Of a stretch of 64,000 nucleotides of DNA, positions 35,975 through 47,700 are shown piece after piece. The translations under genes and the position numbers were made by a program. Source of the stretch: Sipunculus nudus (lineage: Eukaryota; Annelida; Sipuncula; Golfingiida; Sipunculidae). Within the stretch, counting starts at the first letter, position 1; each line of letters starts with the position of its first letter. A model generated the notes under the pieces. That model had not been told where the DNA came from. It saw only the letters and a list, made by a program, of their open reading frames with translations, and searched no databases. The stretch spans positions 65,593,389 to 65,657,388 of the forward strand of contig CM049315.1 in assembly GCA_026874595.1 (NCBI GenBank), given 5' to 3'.

Positions 35975-38900
35975 TTTCAGTAAAATGTCATGATAAGAAC
36001 GATGATGTTATCATTTAAATGTTATGATAAGAACGATGAGGTTATCAGTACAATGTTATGATAAGAACGATGAGGTTATCAGTACACTGTCATGATAAGA
36101 ACGATGAGGTTTCAGTACAATGTTATGATAAGAATGATGAGGTAATCAGTAGAATGTAATGATAAGAACGATGAGGTTTTCATTACAATGTTATGATAAG
36201 AACGATAAGGCTTCAGTACAATGTTATGATAAGAACGATGAGGTTATCAGTACAATGTTATGATAAGAACGATGAGGTTTTCAGTACAATGTAATGATAA
36301 GAACGATGAGGTTTTCAGTACAATGTCATGATAAGAACGATGAGGTTATCAGTACAATGTAATGATAAGAACGATGAGGTTTTCAGTACAATGTCATGAT
36401 AAGAATGATGAGGTTATCAGTACAATGTCATGTTAAGAACGATTAGGTTTTCAGTACAATGTGATGATAAGAACGATGAGGTTTTCAGTACAATGTTATG
36501 ATGAGAACGAATAGGTTTTCAGTACAAAGTTATGATGAGAACGATGAGGTTATCAGTACAATGTTATGATAAGAACGATGAGGTTTTCAGTACAATGTTA
36601 TGATGAGCATGATGAGGTCATCGTACGTTTTGATAAGAACGATGAGGTTTTCAGTACAATGTAATGATAAGAACGATGAGATTTTCAGTACAATGTGATT
36701 ATAAGAACGATGTGGTTTTCAGTACAATGTAATGATAAGAACGATGAGGTTTTCAGTACAATGTGATTATAAGAACGATGAGGTTTTCAGTACACTGTCA
36801 TGATAAGAACGATGAGGTTTCAGTACAATGTAATGATAAGAACGATGAGGTTTTCACTACAATGTCATGATAAGAACGATGAGGTTATCAGTACAATGTC
36901 ATGTTAAGAACGATGAGGTCTTCAGTACAATGTTATGATAAGAACGATGAGGTTTTCAGTACAATGTTATGATGAGAACGATGAGGTTTTCAGTACAATG
37001 TTATGATAAGAACGATGAGGTTTTCAGTACAATGTAATGATAAAAACGATGAGGTTTTCAGTACAATGTAATGATAAGAACGATGAGGTTTTCAGTACAA
37101 TGTAATGAAAAGAACGATGAGATTTTCAGTACAATGTAATGATAAGAACCATAAGGCTTCAGTACAATGTAATGATAAGAAAGATGAGGTTTTCAGTACA
37201 ATGTGATTATAAGAACCATGAGGTTATCATTTCAATGTTATGATAAGAACGATGAGGTTTTAAGTACAATGTGATGATAAGAACGATGAGGTTTTCAGTA
37301 CAATGTAATGATAAGAACGATGAGGTTTTCAGTACAATGTCATGATAAGAACGATGAGGTTATCAGTACAATGTAATGATAAGAACGATGAGGTTTTCAG
37401 TACAATGTCATGATAAGAATGATGAGGTAATCAGTACAATGTCATGTTAAGAACGATGAGGTTTTCAGGATAATGTGATGACAAGAACGATGAGGTTTTC
37501 AGTACAATGTTATGATGAGAACGAATAGGTTTTCAGTACAAAGTTATGATGAGAACGATGAGGTTATCAATACAATGTGATGATAAGAACGATGAGGTTT
37601 TCAGTACAATGTTATGATGAGAACGATGAGGTTTTCAGTACAAAGTTATGATGAAAACGATGAGGTTATCAGTACAATATAATGATAAGAACGATGAGGT
37701 TTTCAGTACAATGTTATGATAAGAATGATGAGGTTATCAGTACAATGTCATGTTAAGAACGATGAGGTTTTCAGTACAATGTGATGAGAAGACGATGAGG
37801 TTTTCAGTACAATGTTATGATGAGAACGAATAGGTTTTCAGTACAAAGTTATGATGAGAACGATGAGGTAATCAGTACAATGTGATGATAAGAACGATGA
37901 GGTTTTCAGTACAATGTTATGATGAGAATGAATAGGTTTTCAGTACAAAGTTATGATGAGAACGATGAGGTTATCAGTACAATGTTATGATAAGAACGAT
38001 GAGGTTTTCAGTACAATGTTATGATGAGAACGAATAGGTTTTCAGTACAAAGTTATGATAAGAACGAGGAGGTTTTCAGTACAATGTGATTATAAGAACG
38101 ATTGGGTTTTCAGTACAATGTTATGATCAGAACGATGAGGTTTTCAGTACAATGTAATGATAAGAACGATGAGGTTTTCAGTACAATGTGATTATAAGAA
38201 CGATGAGGTTTTCAGTACACTGTCATGATAATTACGATGAGGTTTCAGTACAATGTAATGATAAGAACGATGAGGTTTTTTACTACAATGTCATGATAAG
38301 AACGATGAGGTTATCAGTACAATGTCATGTTAAGAACGATGAGGTCTTCAGTACAATGTTATGATAAGAACGATGAGGTTTTCAGTACAATGTTATGATG
38401 AGAACGATGAGGTTTTCAGTACAATGTGATGATAAGAACGATGAGGTTATCAGTACACTGTCATGATAAGAACGATGAGGTTATCAGTACAATGTTATGA
38501 TGAGAACGAATAGGTTTTCAGTACAATGTTATGATGAGAACGATGAGGTTTTCAGTACAATGTGATGATAAGAACGATGAGGTCTTCAGTACAATGTTAT
38601 GATAAGAACGATGAGGTTTTCAGTACAATGTTATGATAAGAACGATGAGGTTTTCAGTACAATGTTATGATGAGAACGAATAGGTTTTCAGTACAATGTA
38701 ATGATAAGAACGATGAGGTCTTCAGTACAATGTCATGAAAAGAACGATGAGGTCTTCAGTACAATGTTATGTTAAGAACGATGAGGTCTTCAGTACAATG
38801 TTATGATAAGAACGATGAGGTTTTCAGTACAATGTGATTATAAGAACGATGAGGTTTTCAGTACAATGTCATAATTAGAACGATGAGGTTATCAGTATCC

Positions 38901-40045
38901 GTCATGATAAGAACGATGAGGTTATCAGTACAATGTTATGATGAGAACGAATAGGTTTTCAGTACAATGTTATGGTGAGAACCATGAGGTTATCAGTACA
39001 ATGTTATGATGAGAACGATGAGGTTATCAGTACAATGTTATGATAAGAACGATGAGGTTATCAGTACAATGTTATGATAAGGACGATGAGGTTTTCAGTA
39101 CAATGTTATGCTGAGAACGATGAGGTTTTCAGTACAATGTTTTGATGAGAACGATGAGGTTATCAGTACAATGTTATGATAAGAACGATGAGGTTTTCAG
39201 TACAATGTGATTATAAGAACGATGAGGTTTTCAGTACAATGTAATGATAAGAACGATGAGGTTTTCAGTACAATGTGATGATAAGAACGATGAGGTTTTC
39301 AGTACAATGTTATGATTAGAACGATGAGGTTATCAGTATACTGTCATGATAAGAACGATGAGGTTATCAGTACAATGTTATGATGAGAACGAATAGGTTT
39401 TCAGTACAATGTTATGGTGAGAATCATAAGTAATCAGTACAATGGTATGATGAGAACGATGAGGTTATCAGTACAATGTTATGATAAGAACGATGAGGTT
39501 ATCAGTACAATGTTATGATAAGGACGATGAGGTTTTCAGTACAATGTTATGCTGAGAACGATGAGGTTTTTAGTACAATGTTTTGATGAGAACGATGAGG
39601 TTTCAGTACAATGTAATGATAAGAACGATGAGGTTTTCAGTACAATGTTATGATGAGCATTAAGAGGTTATCGTACGTTTTGATAAGAACGATGAGGTTT
39701 TCAGTACTATGTAATGATAAGATCGATGAGGTTTTCAGTACAATGTGATTATAAGTACGATGAGGCTTTTAGTACAATGTTATGATAAGAACGATGAGGT
39801 TTTCAGTAAAATGTGATGATAAGAACGATAAGGTTTTCAGTACAATGTCATGATTAGAACGATGAGGTTATCAGTACACTGTCATGATAAGAACGATTAG
39901 GTTTTCAGTACAATGTTATGATGAGAACGAATAGGTTTTCAGTACAATGTTATGATGAGAACAATGAGGTTATCAGTACAATGTTATGATAAGAACGATG
40001 AGGTTATCAGTACAATGTTATGATAAGAACGATGAGGTTATCAGG
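35975..40045. repeat. 34-bp minisatellite, about 120 copies
   Basis: The consensus is CAGTACAATGTTATGATAAG followed by AACGATGAGGTTTT. Variants (TATGATGAGAACGAATAGG, GATTATAAG, CATGTTAAG, GGTTATCAG) recur in blocks rather than randomly, indicating block-wise duplication. Units of 32-34 bp mix and no frame stays open. The boundary at 40,045 is sharp. Confidence 0.96.
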
Positions 40046-41234
40046 TTATTTATATAATGATAACCACACGTGATGTTCATTTTGCATAATATGTGACAGA
40101 AATACAAATTTTTTGACAGAGATATTCAATTGTATCTGATCAGAAACAAAATAAAATTACTATCCCCTTGTAAACCACCCTGACATATCAATGAAATCTT
40201 GAACAATCTGAAAAAATTACAGTTTTCATAGTTCATATTACCGTTAACATGTTATTTACATTTCTATGTTCGTCGGTATCTTTGTCAAGATGTCATCCCT
40301 GCAATTAGAACAGCGGACAACAAAGAAGATAATGGTTTGGCGTCTCTTCAACTTACAATACTCGTTTTGCATGGACTAATTTGAATTATTTCTCAACTGA
40401 ATAAGACTGGTACAACAAGTTTATTTTTAAATATTTTACACTGAATAAGACTGGTACAACAAGTTTATTTTTAAATATTTTACACGTTTTTTTTTCTTTA
40501 ATCCTTTTAGACTAAAATCAAATCAGGTGTGCTCGTTTCTAAGCAGCTGGTTCAGAAATGGTCACAAAATTTAGGTTGCAAGTTGACCACGTATAGTTTA
40601 ATCTCAAAGAACAAAGACTGATGTAACCAAATACCTGTTTTTCATTTTATGCATTACTTCGTGTCTCTGCTATATAATAACAGTTATGTCAGTTCATAAC
40701 CACCTTCTGGTATAAAGTGATATAAATTGACACCCTGTCTCATATGAAAGCTGAAAAATCGCTCTATCAAATGACACCAACAAATAATTTGTTGTAAGGG
40801 GATTGCAAATAACTCAAATTTTAAGGCCCTTTCTGATCACTGCCTCCCAGCCTGTCTGTAATAATCATCCACTTAAGCACGGCTTGCTATAACACATTTA
40901 AAATAATTACCACCAAGAAGGTGACACAGAACCAGGAATGTTCACATCAATCAGAACAGGGTATCGCATTGTGCATCCAGGTTTAAATCTGTGATAAAGA
41001 AAAGATGTGTACTGGTGCAAATAAAATGAGCAATGTCATTGTGACGACACCTTGTCACCCGAAATAGATCTAGTATAAGACTGCTAGGGTAGAAAATGTC
41101 GCTATACAGTGGACTATGTTTGTCTCATTTCCATTTAGGCTTAACTGCACTTAATAATGTTCGTGCGAGAGAAAGTAACATACGAGTAGCAGAATTGGAG
41201 TTACACTGTGATCGATATACCTGTGATCATAAAT
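40046..41234. other. non-coding DNA upstream of the secreted-protein gene
   Basis: It holds a perfect 44-bp tandem duplication (40,396-40,439 and 40,440-40,483) and otherwise no recognisable feature before the TATA box at 41,235. Confidence 0.5.
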
Positions 41235-41242
41235 TATATAAG
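41235..41242 (+). promoter_or_regulatory. TATA box
   Basis: TATATAAG lies 26 bases before a TCA start-like sequence (A at 41,261) and 38 bases before the ATG at 41,273, giving a compact promoter and a very short 5' UTR. Confidence 0.5.
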
Positions 41243-41272
41243 GCAGTTCTCCTGTTGCTCAACTGCTGATCC

Positions 41273-41374
41273 ATGGAGGCTATGTGGTGTATAGTTTCCC
41301 TGGGCTTGTTGATTAATATAAAGCTGATCTCCACATTTGGACTAGAAGGAAGCTGCCCTGTCACTTCTACAAAT
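41273..41374 (+). CDS. first coding exon of a secreted-protein gene (signal peptide)
   Basis: The ATG lies in the favourable context ATCCATGG. It starts MEAMWCIVSLGLLINIKLIS, a short N-region and hydrophobic core typical of a signal peptide. The first exon ends after GSCPVTSTN at a consensus donor AAT|GTAAGT. The 34 codons end exactly at a codon boundary (phase 0). The TATA box upstream fits a dedicated promoter. The mature protein starts in later exons that I cannot assign with confidence; a phase-compatible candidate is at 44,884. A small secreted effector, venom-like or antimicrobial peptide, neuropeptide precursor or lectin would all fit this exon structure, and I cannot choose. Confidence 0.5.
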
Positions 41375-41744
41375 GTAAGTCAACATATACTTTAACTTAA
41401 ATGCTGTAAAGTCATTACCTTCATATAAAATATTTTCTAACACGGTATTCTTTAATGCTTATAGATGTGATGTCAATATTTAAAAATTATGACTTAATTA
41501 GTTTTACCGGGTTCCAACTTTGCTCTAGTTCATTCTTATATTTTAAATGTTTATCATTTCATGGGACAACACTTCTACAACTTACATTCCATACATGGGT
41601 ATGCGGTGCGTATGCGTCATGCAGCTAGCAAACGGACGTCCATAATAAGAATGTCCATGCAGTACGTATGCCGCAAATTCGGGCCTATAGAGCTGTATGA
41701 GTAGAGAAGTCATCTGTCAGAGGAATACGCTATCATTGACGTTA

Positions 41745-42892
41745 ACGTTTTTACCTGAGGCATGTTGGGAGTACTCTGAGAGGCGTTTTTACTTGAGTCA
41801 TGATGAGAGTACTCTGAGAGGAGTTTTTACTTGAGGCATGATGAGAGTACTCTGAGAGGCGTTTTTACCTGAGGCATGTTGAGAGTACTCTGAGAGGCGT
41901 TTTTACTTGAGGCATGTTGAGAGTACTCTGAGAGGCGTTTTTACCTGAGGCATGATGAGAGTACTCTGAGAGGCGTTTTTACTTGAGGCATGATGAGAGT
42001 ACTCTGAGAGGCGTTTTTACCTGAGGCATGATGAGAGTACCCTGAGAGGCGTTTTTACTTGAGGCATGATGAAAGTACCCTGAGAGGCGTTTTTACTTGA
42101 GGCATGATGAGAGTGCCCTGAGAGGCGTTTTTACTTGAGGCATGATGAGAGTACTCTGAGAGGCGTTTTCACTTGAGGCATGATGAGAGTACTCTGAGAG
42201 GCGTTTTCAACTGTGCCATGTTGAGAGTACTCTGAGAGGCGTTTTTACTTGAGGCATGTTGAGAGTACTCTGAGAGGCGTTTTTACCTGAGGCATGTTGA
42301 GAGTACTCTGAGAGGCGTTTTTACTTGAGGCATGATGAGAGTACTCTGAGAGGCGTTTTTACTTGAAGCATGATGAGAGTACTCTGAGAGGCGTTTTTAC
42401 TTGAGGCATGTTGAAAGTACTCTGAGAGGCGTTTTCACTTGAGGCATTATGAGAGTACTCTGAGAGGCGTTTTCAACTGTGCCATGTTGAGAGTACTCTG
42501 AGAGGCGATTTTACTTGAGGCATGATGAGAGTACTCTGAGAGGCGTTTTTACTTGAGGCATGATGAGAGTACCCTGAGAGGCGTTTTTACTTGAGGCATG
42601 ATGAGAGTACTCTGAGAGGCGTTTTTACTTGAGGCATGATGAGAGTACTCTGAGAGGCGTTTTTACTTGAGGCATGATGAGAGTACTCTGAGAGGCGTTT
42701 TCAACTGTGCCATGTTGAGAGTACTCTGAGAGGCGTTTTTACTTGAGGCATGTTTAGAGTACTCTGAGAGGCGTTTTTACCTGAGGCATGTTGAGAGTAC
42801 TCTGAGAGGCGTTTTTACTTAAGACATGATGAGAGTACTCTGAGAGGCGTTTTTACTTGAGGCATGTTGAGAGTACTCTGAGAGGCGTTTCT
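41745..42892. repeat. 38-bp minisatellite, about 30 copies
   Basis: The consensus is GCGTTTTTACTTGAGGCATG followed by ATGAGAGTACTCTGAGAG. A distinctive variant unit (TTTTCAACTGTGCCATGTTG) recurs at about 42,206, 42,472 and 42,699, i.e. 7 and 6 units apart, indicating block duplication. It lies in the putative first intron of the secreted-protein gene. Confidence 0.96.
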
Positions 42893-43160
42893 TGATATAC
42901 GATCAACTATGAAATTTAAATTCCTGTTTGGGATAAAAAAATTGAATAATCACAAATAAACTAAATACATTATATGAAAACAGCATACATATTCGGAATC
43001 GTTATTGGAGCCCCCCTAAATGATAATGTACTTCACAATGCGCCAGCATGCATAGCATGTTCTCCTCCGACATACGAGAGTTTAGTGAAATTCGGGAATG
43101 GCCCGCCCAGCATTGTCTGGCTGAAATCCTGGACGGGGAGGCATCGTTTGACAAAGACTT

Positions 43161-43163
<3 letters not shown>

Positions 43164-43232
<69 letters not shown>
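43164..43232. repeat. (TA)n microsatellite
   Basis: About 34 uninterrupted TA dinucleotides. Frames that read a Y-I repeat through it are artefacts. Confidence 0.97.
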
Positions 43233-43234
<2 letters not shown>

Positions 43235-44883
43235 TTTACTTACAAAACCAACGGCGTATGAGAAAGCTGTCCGTTCACATAAAGAAGACATTAGTACATC
43301 TCCCTCCATGAATGTCGTATTTCTGAACGTATACGTTCATTTCCTCCACGGGTTATGTGATTGACAGCTTTGTCGTGCTAGGGACAGATACGGGATTTCA
43401 CTTTCGTTTCTATATTAACATATCTTCATTTGTGTCATTTCCTAGTTATAATCTAATGATTAGACATCCAGCTAGGTACAGTGAGATCATTCTGGCAGGA
43501 GCGACTGCTATTGCAGTGCATGACTAGTGTCACGTGGTTCTACTGGTTCAATCAGGATGAAGACTGGGCCGTATTTCCACGATTGCACAAAACATAAAAA
43601 AAAAAAAACCGCCAATACTGACTTCATATTCATTGGTTTAAATTTTCACGATTTCCACAGTTTCCTACACAGAGTATATCCATTACATTGAACTGCAGGC
43701 AAACTAGCGCCCCCTAGCGTCCAGCCTGATCAGCCCAATCATTCAACACAGCTTGTGTGTGCCAGTGCACTGGACATACTGCATTTAATGCCGATCATCC
43801 TGATAATTATCATTTATATGCTGTGTTAAAAATATTACAGAAACGAGAATGGACATGAGAATTGCTGTATTCTGTTTACATTAGAATTTGATCTTGAATC
43901 GACTTTCTCGCAGGATGATACAGGGAAAGTAACATAGGCCGGTCTTTCATTCATGATAAAACGTAAAAGTTTCCTTGAATTTGTCGCACATTCTGGTACG
44001 AAACAATTGTTACCTCGTAGTTATTCAATAATCATATTCATAACTGAACAGAGTTCATAGAGCATATGTGCTAACAAAGGGGACTGTCAGTTTCGTTCGT
44101 GCGGATGAGTGTCCGGCTGAATCACTCTTGGCTGCATAAACGGGCTTCCGGTCGTGCCAGCCAGTCGTTTTTTCTCATCCGTCTATACGGGAAACTGCAT
44201 CAACTTTTTTAATTTTATCATTTCAGTTTATAAAAAAATGATATCTTATTTTGCGCTTTGACAGATCCAAAAACATAGCCTCAGTCGTCGCCAACGGATG
44301 CTGCTATAGTGTGTTAACCGTGTTAGTTCCCGGATATAAAGCTTCGCCGTGGCTGTATTCAGACCAGCAATAATTTGATGATATGAACCCAACATAAAGT
44401 TCCGACGTGTTAGTTAGATAAAACTTATCTTAGAATAAAATGACTTCTTGTAAATATCTTTTCTCACGTTTTCTGTGACGCTTCACATGAAATACGGATT
44501 AAGATGAAATAGACATTAGTCTGTCTGTGGGGTGCAGGTTATGTTAGTTACCTATGTTGCGGTATCGAATATCAAATTGGTCCATATCGATATTACTAAT
44601 CAAATACCAAGTACCATTACTATAGAATTTAAACAAAACAATGGACGAGTTAAACCTTAAAACCGTAATGTTTACACGTTTGTAGCTTTACCATTTTTTC
44701 CTGAAAATGAAAAAAAAAATACTCCTGCATATATGTGGAATTTATACAACCAGACCCTATACTTATGTTGCTGTCAGAGTAACAGCTACTGATATTTATA
44801 AATACCATGTGATTCCCTCAACAGAGAGAACCCTGAGAACCAGTGACGTAAACCACAGCTAGCCTACCTGCTTCTTCCTACAG
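43233..44883. other. putative intron remainder, no gene seen
   Basis: This is unremarkable sequence ending in the pyrimidine-rich CTACCTGCTTCTTCCTACAG at 44,864-44,883, a strong acceptor. Confidence 0.35.
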
Positions 44884-44985
44884 GGCATCCCGCCACGGGG
44901 AATAGGCCACGAATTCATTCAAAAGCCCGTAAGACGACCGGCTACAAAGTCTGTTTCTTGTAGAAACCCCGGCAGCTTTCCCTAG
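44884..44985 (+). CDS. candidate terminal exon after a strong acceptor
   Basis: A textbook pyrimidine tract and CAG precede a phase-0 open frame of 33 codons. It begins GIPPRGIGHEF and ends at TAG. Phase 0 matches the donor at 41,375, so joining is possible, but the product would be only about 67 residues. An internal GTAAGA near 44,929 could also act as a donor. A longer minus-strand frame overlaps. Treat the link as a hypothesis. Confidence 0.2.
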   Translation, partial: GIPPRGIGHEFIQKPVRRPATKSVSCRNPGSFP

Positions 44986-47318
44986 GACAGACCTATTTTC
45001 TCTTATTGTCGTATCCTTACGCGGGGGAACTTTCCTTTTATCTGCTATAGAACTCCCCAAGCCTTTGAAAACAACGATTTGTTTTTGTCGAAGTAAGAAG
45101 TATCTGGTTACAGGTCCTTGTCTTGAAAAACGCTTTAAACAGATTCTAGGATACACATCCTGTTGTTCTTGTAAAGTCAGTAATGTATGCCGGTATTTGA
45201 TATATCAAATGGTCCACGAGGAATGCAGCCTGTCGAGTCCTTTTCAATGGGCGTTTCTTCTGTTTCTATGGAGTTCACTCGAACCGGCCCGTTTCCACGG
45301 CTACCCTGGAGCGCGCTGCGAGGCGGTGCTTAGAGCGACCAGATAGCCTGATGTCGAGAAGACATTTACATTGACTCCTTCATCGAGGGTTCTGTCGTCC
45401 GTGTTACCTGTTAAATTAAACTGCCCGGCGTGCAGGCTTCACTGTTCAGCCAGAGCTTTGGATTTATCGCCTACCAGTCACCAGGGGCTCGGGCAGGACC
45501 TCGCCAGCCCAGAGTGATATGACAGTCAAACTGAACCACTTTACGACACAATGACTGTTTAGCATTAGGGAGCCAAGGCCGCCCGCTCTTATTAATATAG
45601 AAGAAGGCCCACCTATGGAACATACACCTGCACCAAAATATATACATTTGGCATCATACATCAATTTGTTCCTCAGGTCCAACCATTCGATTCCAAGCTG
45701 AAATATTCGATTTTGTACAAAGCGGCCAAAAGTTGCTAATGTTGAACTGAATATTTTCCAATATTTTTGGACCTTGTACATTTAAATTCAATTTGTGGAT
45801 TTGAAATAAGAGTGATTTATATACAAAGGATATACTAAACTGAGACCCCATCGACAAGCAGTTATTTGCATTTTCAAGAAAAGATGTTTTTTTTTCTTAA
45901 ACCGAACCAGGATATTTTAAGTTAATCCATGTAATTATTGTTTGGAAAATGATTTTTTTAAGTTTTATTCAATGTGGTCCAATTATTTTGAAATGCGTCT
46001 GACTAAAAAAATTTCTATTTCAGTTTAGTGATCTGATGCAAAAAAAAAAAAAATGGCCAGGAATGTAGAATGGTTGATATATTTATGGATTTCAAAATTA
46101 CTATAGGACTTGCATTATTTTCTTGTGTAATTAGTATCATCATTTTCGATAAAAGGAAAAACTAGATCCAAGATCACTATGTTTAGTAAATTAAAGGTCA
46201 ATAAGTGCTACGTACCTTATTAGGTAAAAAATATAATGAAAAAAAAATGTTATAAATGATAAGGCCTACGACCGATGGCGAAATTTTACAAATCTTGGTG
46301 GTAAATATTATTGTAAAGAGAGGGTTGCCTTGATTTTACTCAAACTTCATTTTTATGATCTATAGCAAAACATTTGATAGCTGAACGTAAACTGTGAAGA
46401 GATTTTTCTTTGCCAATTTCAATTGAAAAGAACTTAAAGTAATAAAAAATATATGAAAACGTCACACCATTAAAGATGTGAACGACCAGGCTCTTTTAAC
46501 TGTCAAAGAAACTGGCTGAAACGCATACATACGTACACTCCAAAAGATGAATACGTCTGAGTTAACAAAACAAATCAATATATTAAAAAAGGAGACACAT
46601 TTCTCTGGAGAGGCGCTACATATATACAAGCACTGACGATCACAAGCTTCCGATAAAAAAAAGAAGAAAAAAAAACACTAGGTCCATTAACCCCCTTCAC
46701 AGAGTATTCCCTTGTTTACACTTCTCTTGATCACATGACTATCGCGCATACGTTGTATCGGAATATTGCGCTGCTCGACTCACTGTTTTGCTCGCACTGT
46801 GTATACAGTAAAATCAGTCCACTTGTAGATACACGGAGCTCCGACCACCAACAGTCCCTTGCTGGAGCACTGGTTTACCTCTCAAGACACAGTTCAAACA
46901 GCACTTACTGATTAGCGGACAGACTATTCCATCTGGACATAGAATCAATGTCTTTCACAGCTGATATCTCCTGGATCGCCCAGCTATAGGTAACCGAATA
47001 TGCTTCCACATAGCGATATCCAGTACCTCTACAGTTACGCGTTTAAATAATGTCCTCGGTCTGTTCCTCGAAGCGCTTACAACAGGTATAAATCGCCAGA
47101 TTACAAGTACGTCAGCAAAATGCAATACTCGCTCTGAAGTCCGTTACAGTGTAATTACCGTGGCCTTCCTCAGACACTGACTATCTACGCTTATAGACTT
47201 CATCTCTCAGCTGTCTAGACATACACATACACCTGCCCCTAGACTGCGGATATCGTCAGGTGCTGATCGGGCAATTGTAGCGAATTTCTTCTTAACCACG
47301 TCTTATATATGCTTGCTG
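44986..47318. other. no supported gene
   Basis: A somewhat more GC-rich patch (about 44,880-45,640) contains open frames on both strands with no recognisable motif or splice pair. The rest is AT-rich with A-rich homopolymers. Confidence 0.35.
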
Positions 47319-47700
47319 ACGTCACACGTCTTGACCAACCTTCGGCCAATCACTACTCCCTATTACGCCCACTGTCAATAACTACACGAATTTAAAAAAG
47401 ATGACACGCCTACACACAACCCTGAGAAAACCTAACTTAACAGGTGCTCATTCGTTGAAGTCTACGACAAAAAGTCGTTACTACAGAGACCGCCAAACAG
47501 AGTCGTCTCCCACGAAACTAAACTGTACTGAAATCAACATCTAATGAGACACGTGTACTCTCATACCAAAGTTTCTAATTCTAAACATGATACTACATAT
47601 TAATGTACAATAAATTATAAAAAAAAAATCAGCTGGTTATACTCCCTACTTGAATATGCAATACAATACCTAAGTCACAGTTCTCTGGTGACAGAATAAA
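47319..47700 (+). repeat. dispersed repeat, copy 1
   Basis: Shared landmarks in order are ACGTCACACGTCTTGACC, GGCCAATC, ACTGAAATCAACATCTAAT, ATGATAC.., CAGCTGGTTATACTCC..TACTT and CACAGTTCTCTGGTGACAG. The same order occurs at 62,085-62,485 with moderate divergence. Its class is unknown; it may be the end of a larger transposable element. Confidence 0.6.

Noticed and set aside
35975-40045. CRISPR array or coding repeat (34-bp units)
   Set aside because: There are no spacers, unit length varies and frames are interrupted; it is a minisatellite.
44878-45156. 92-codon minus-strand frame
   Set aside because: No recognisable motif, and it overlaps a strong plus-strand acceptor; either strand could be non-coding.
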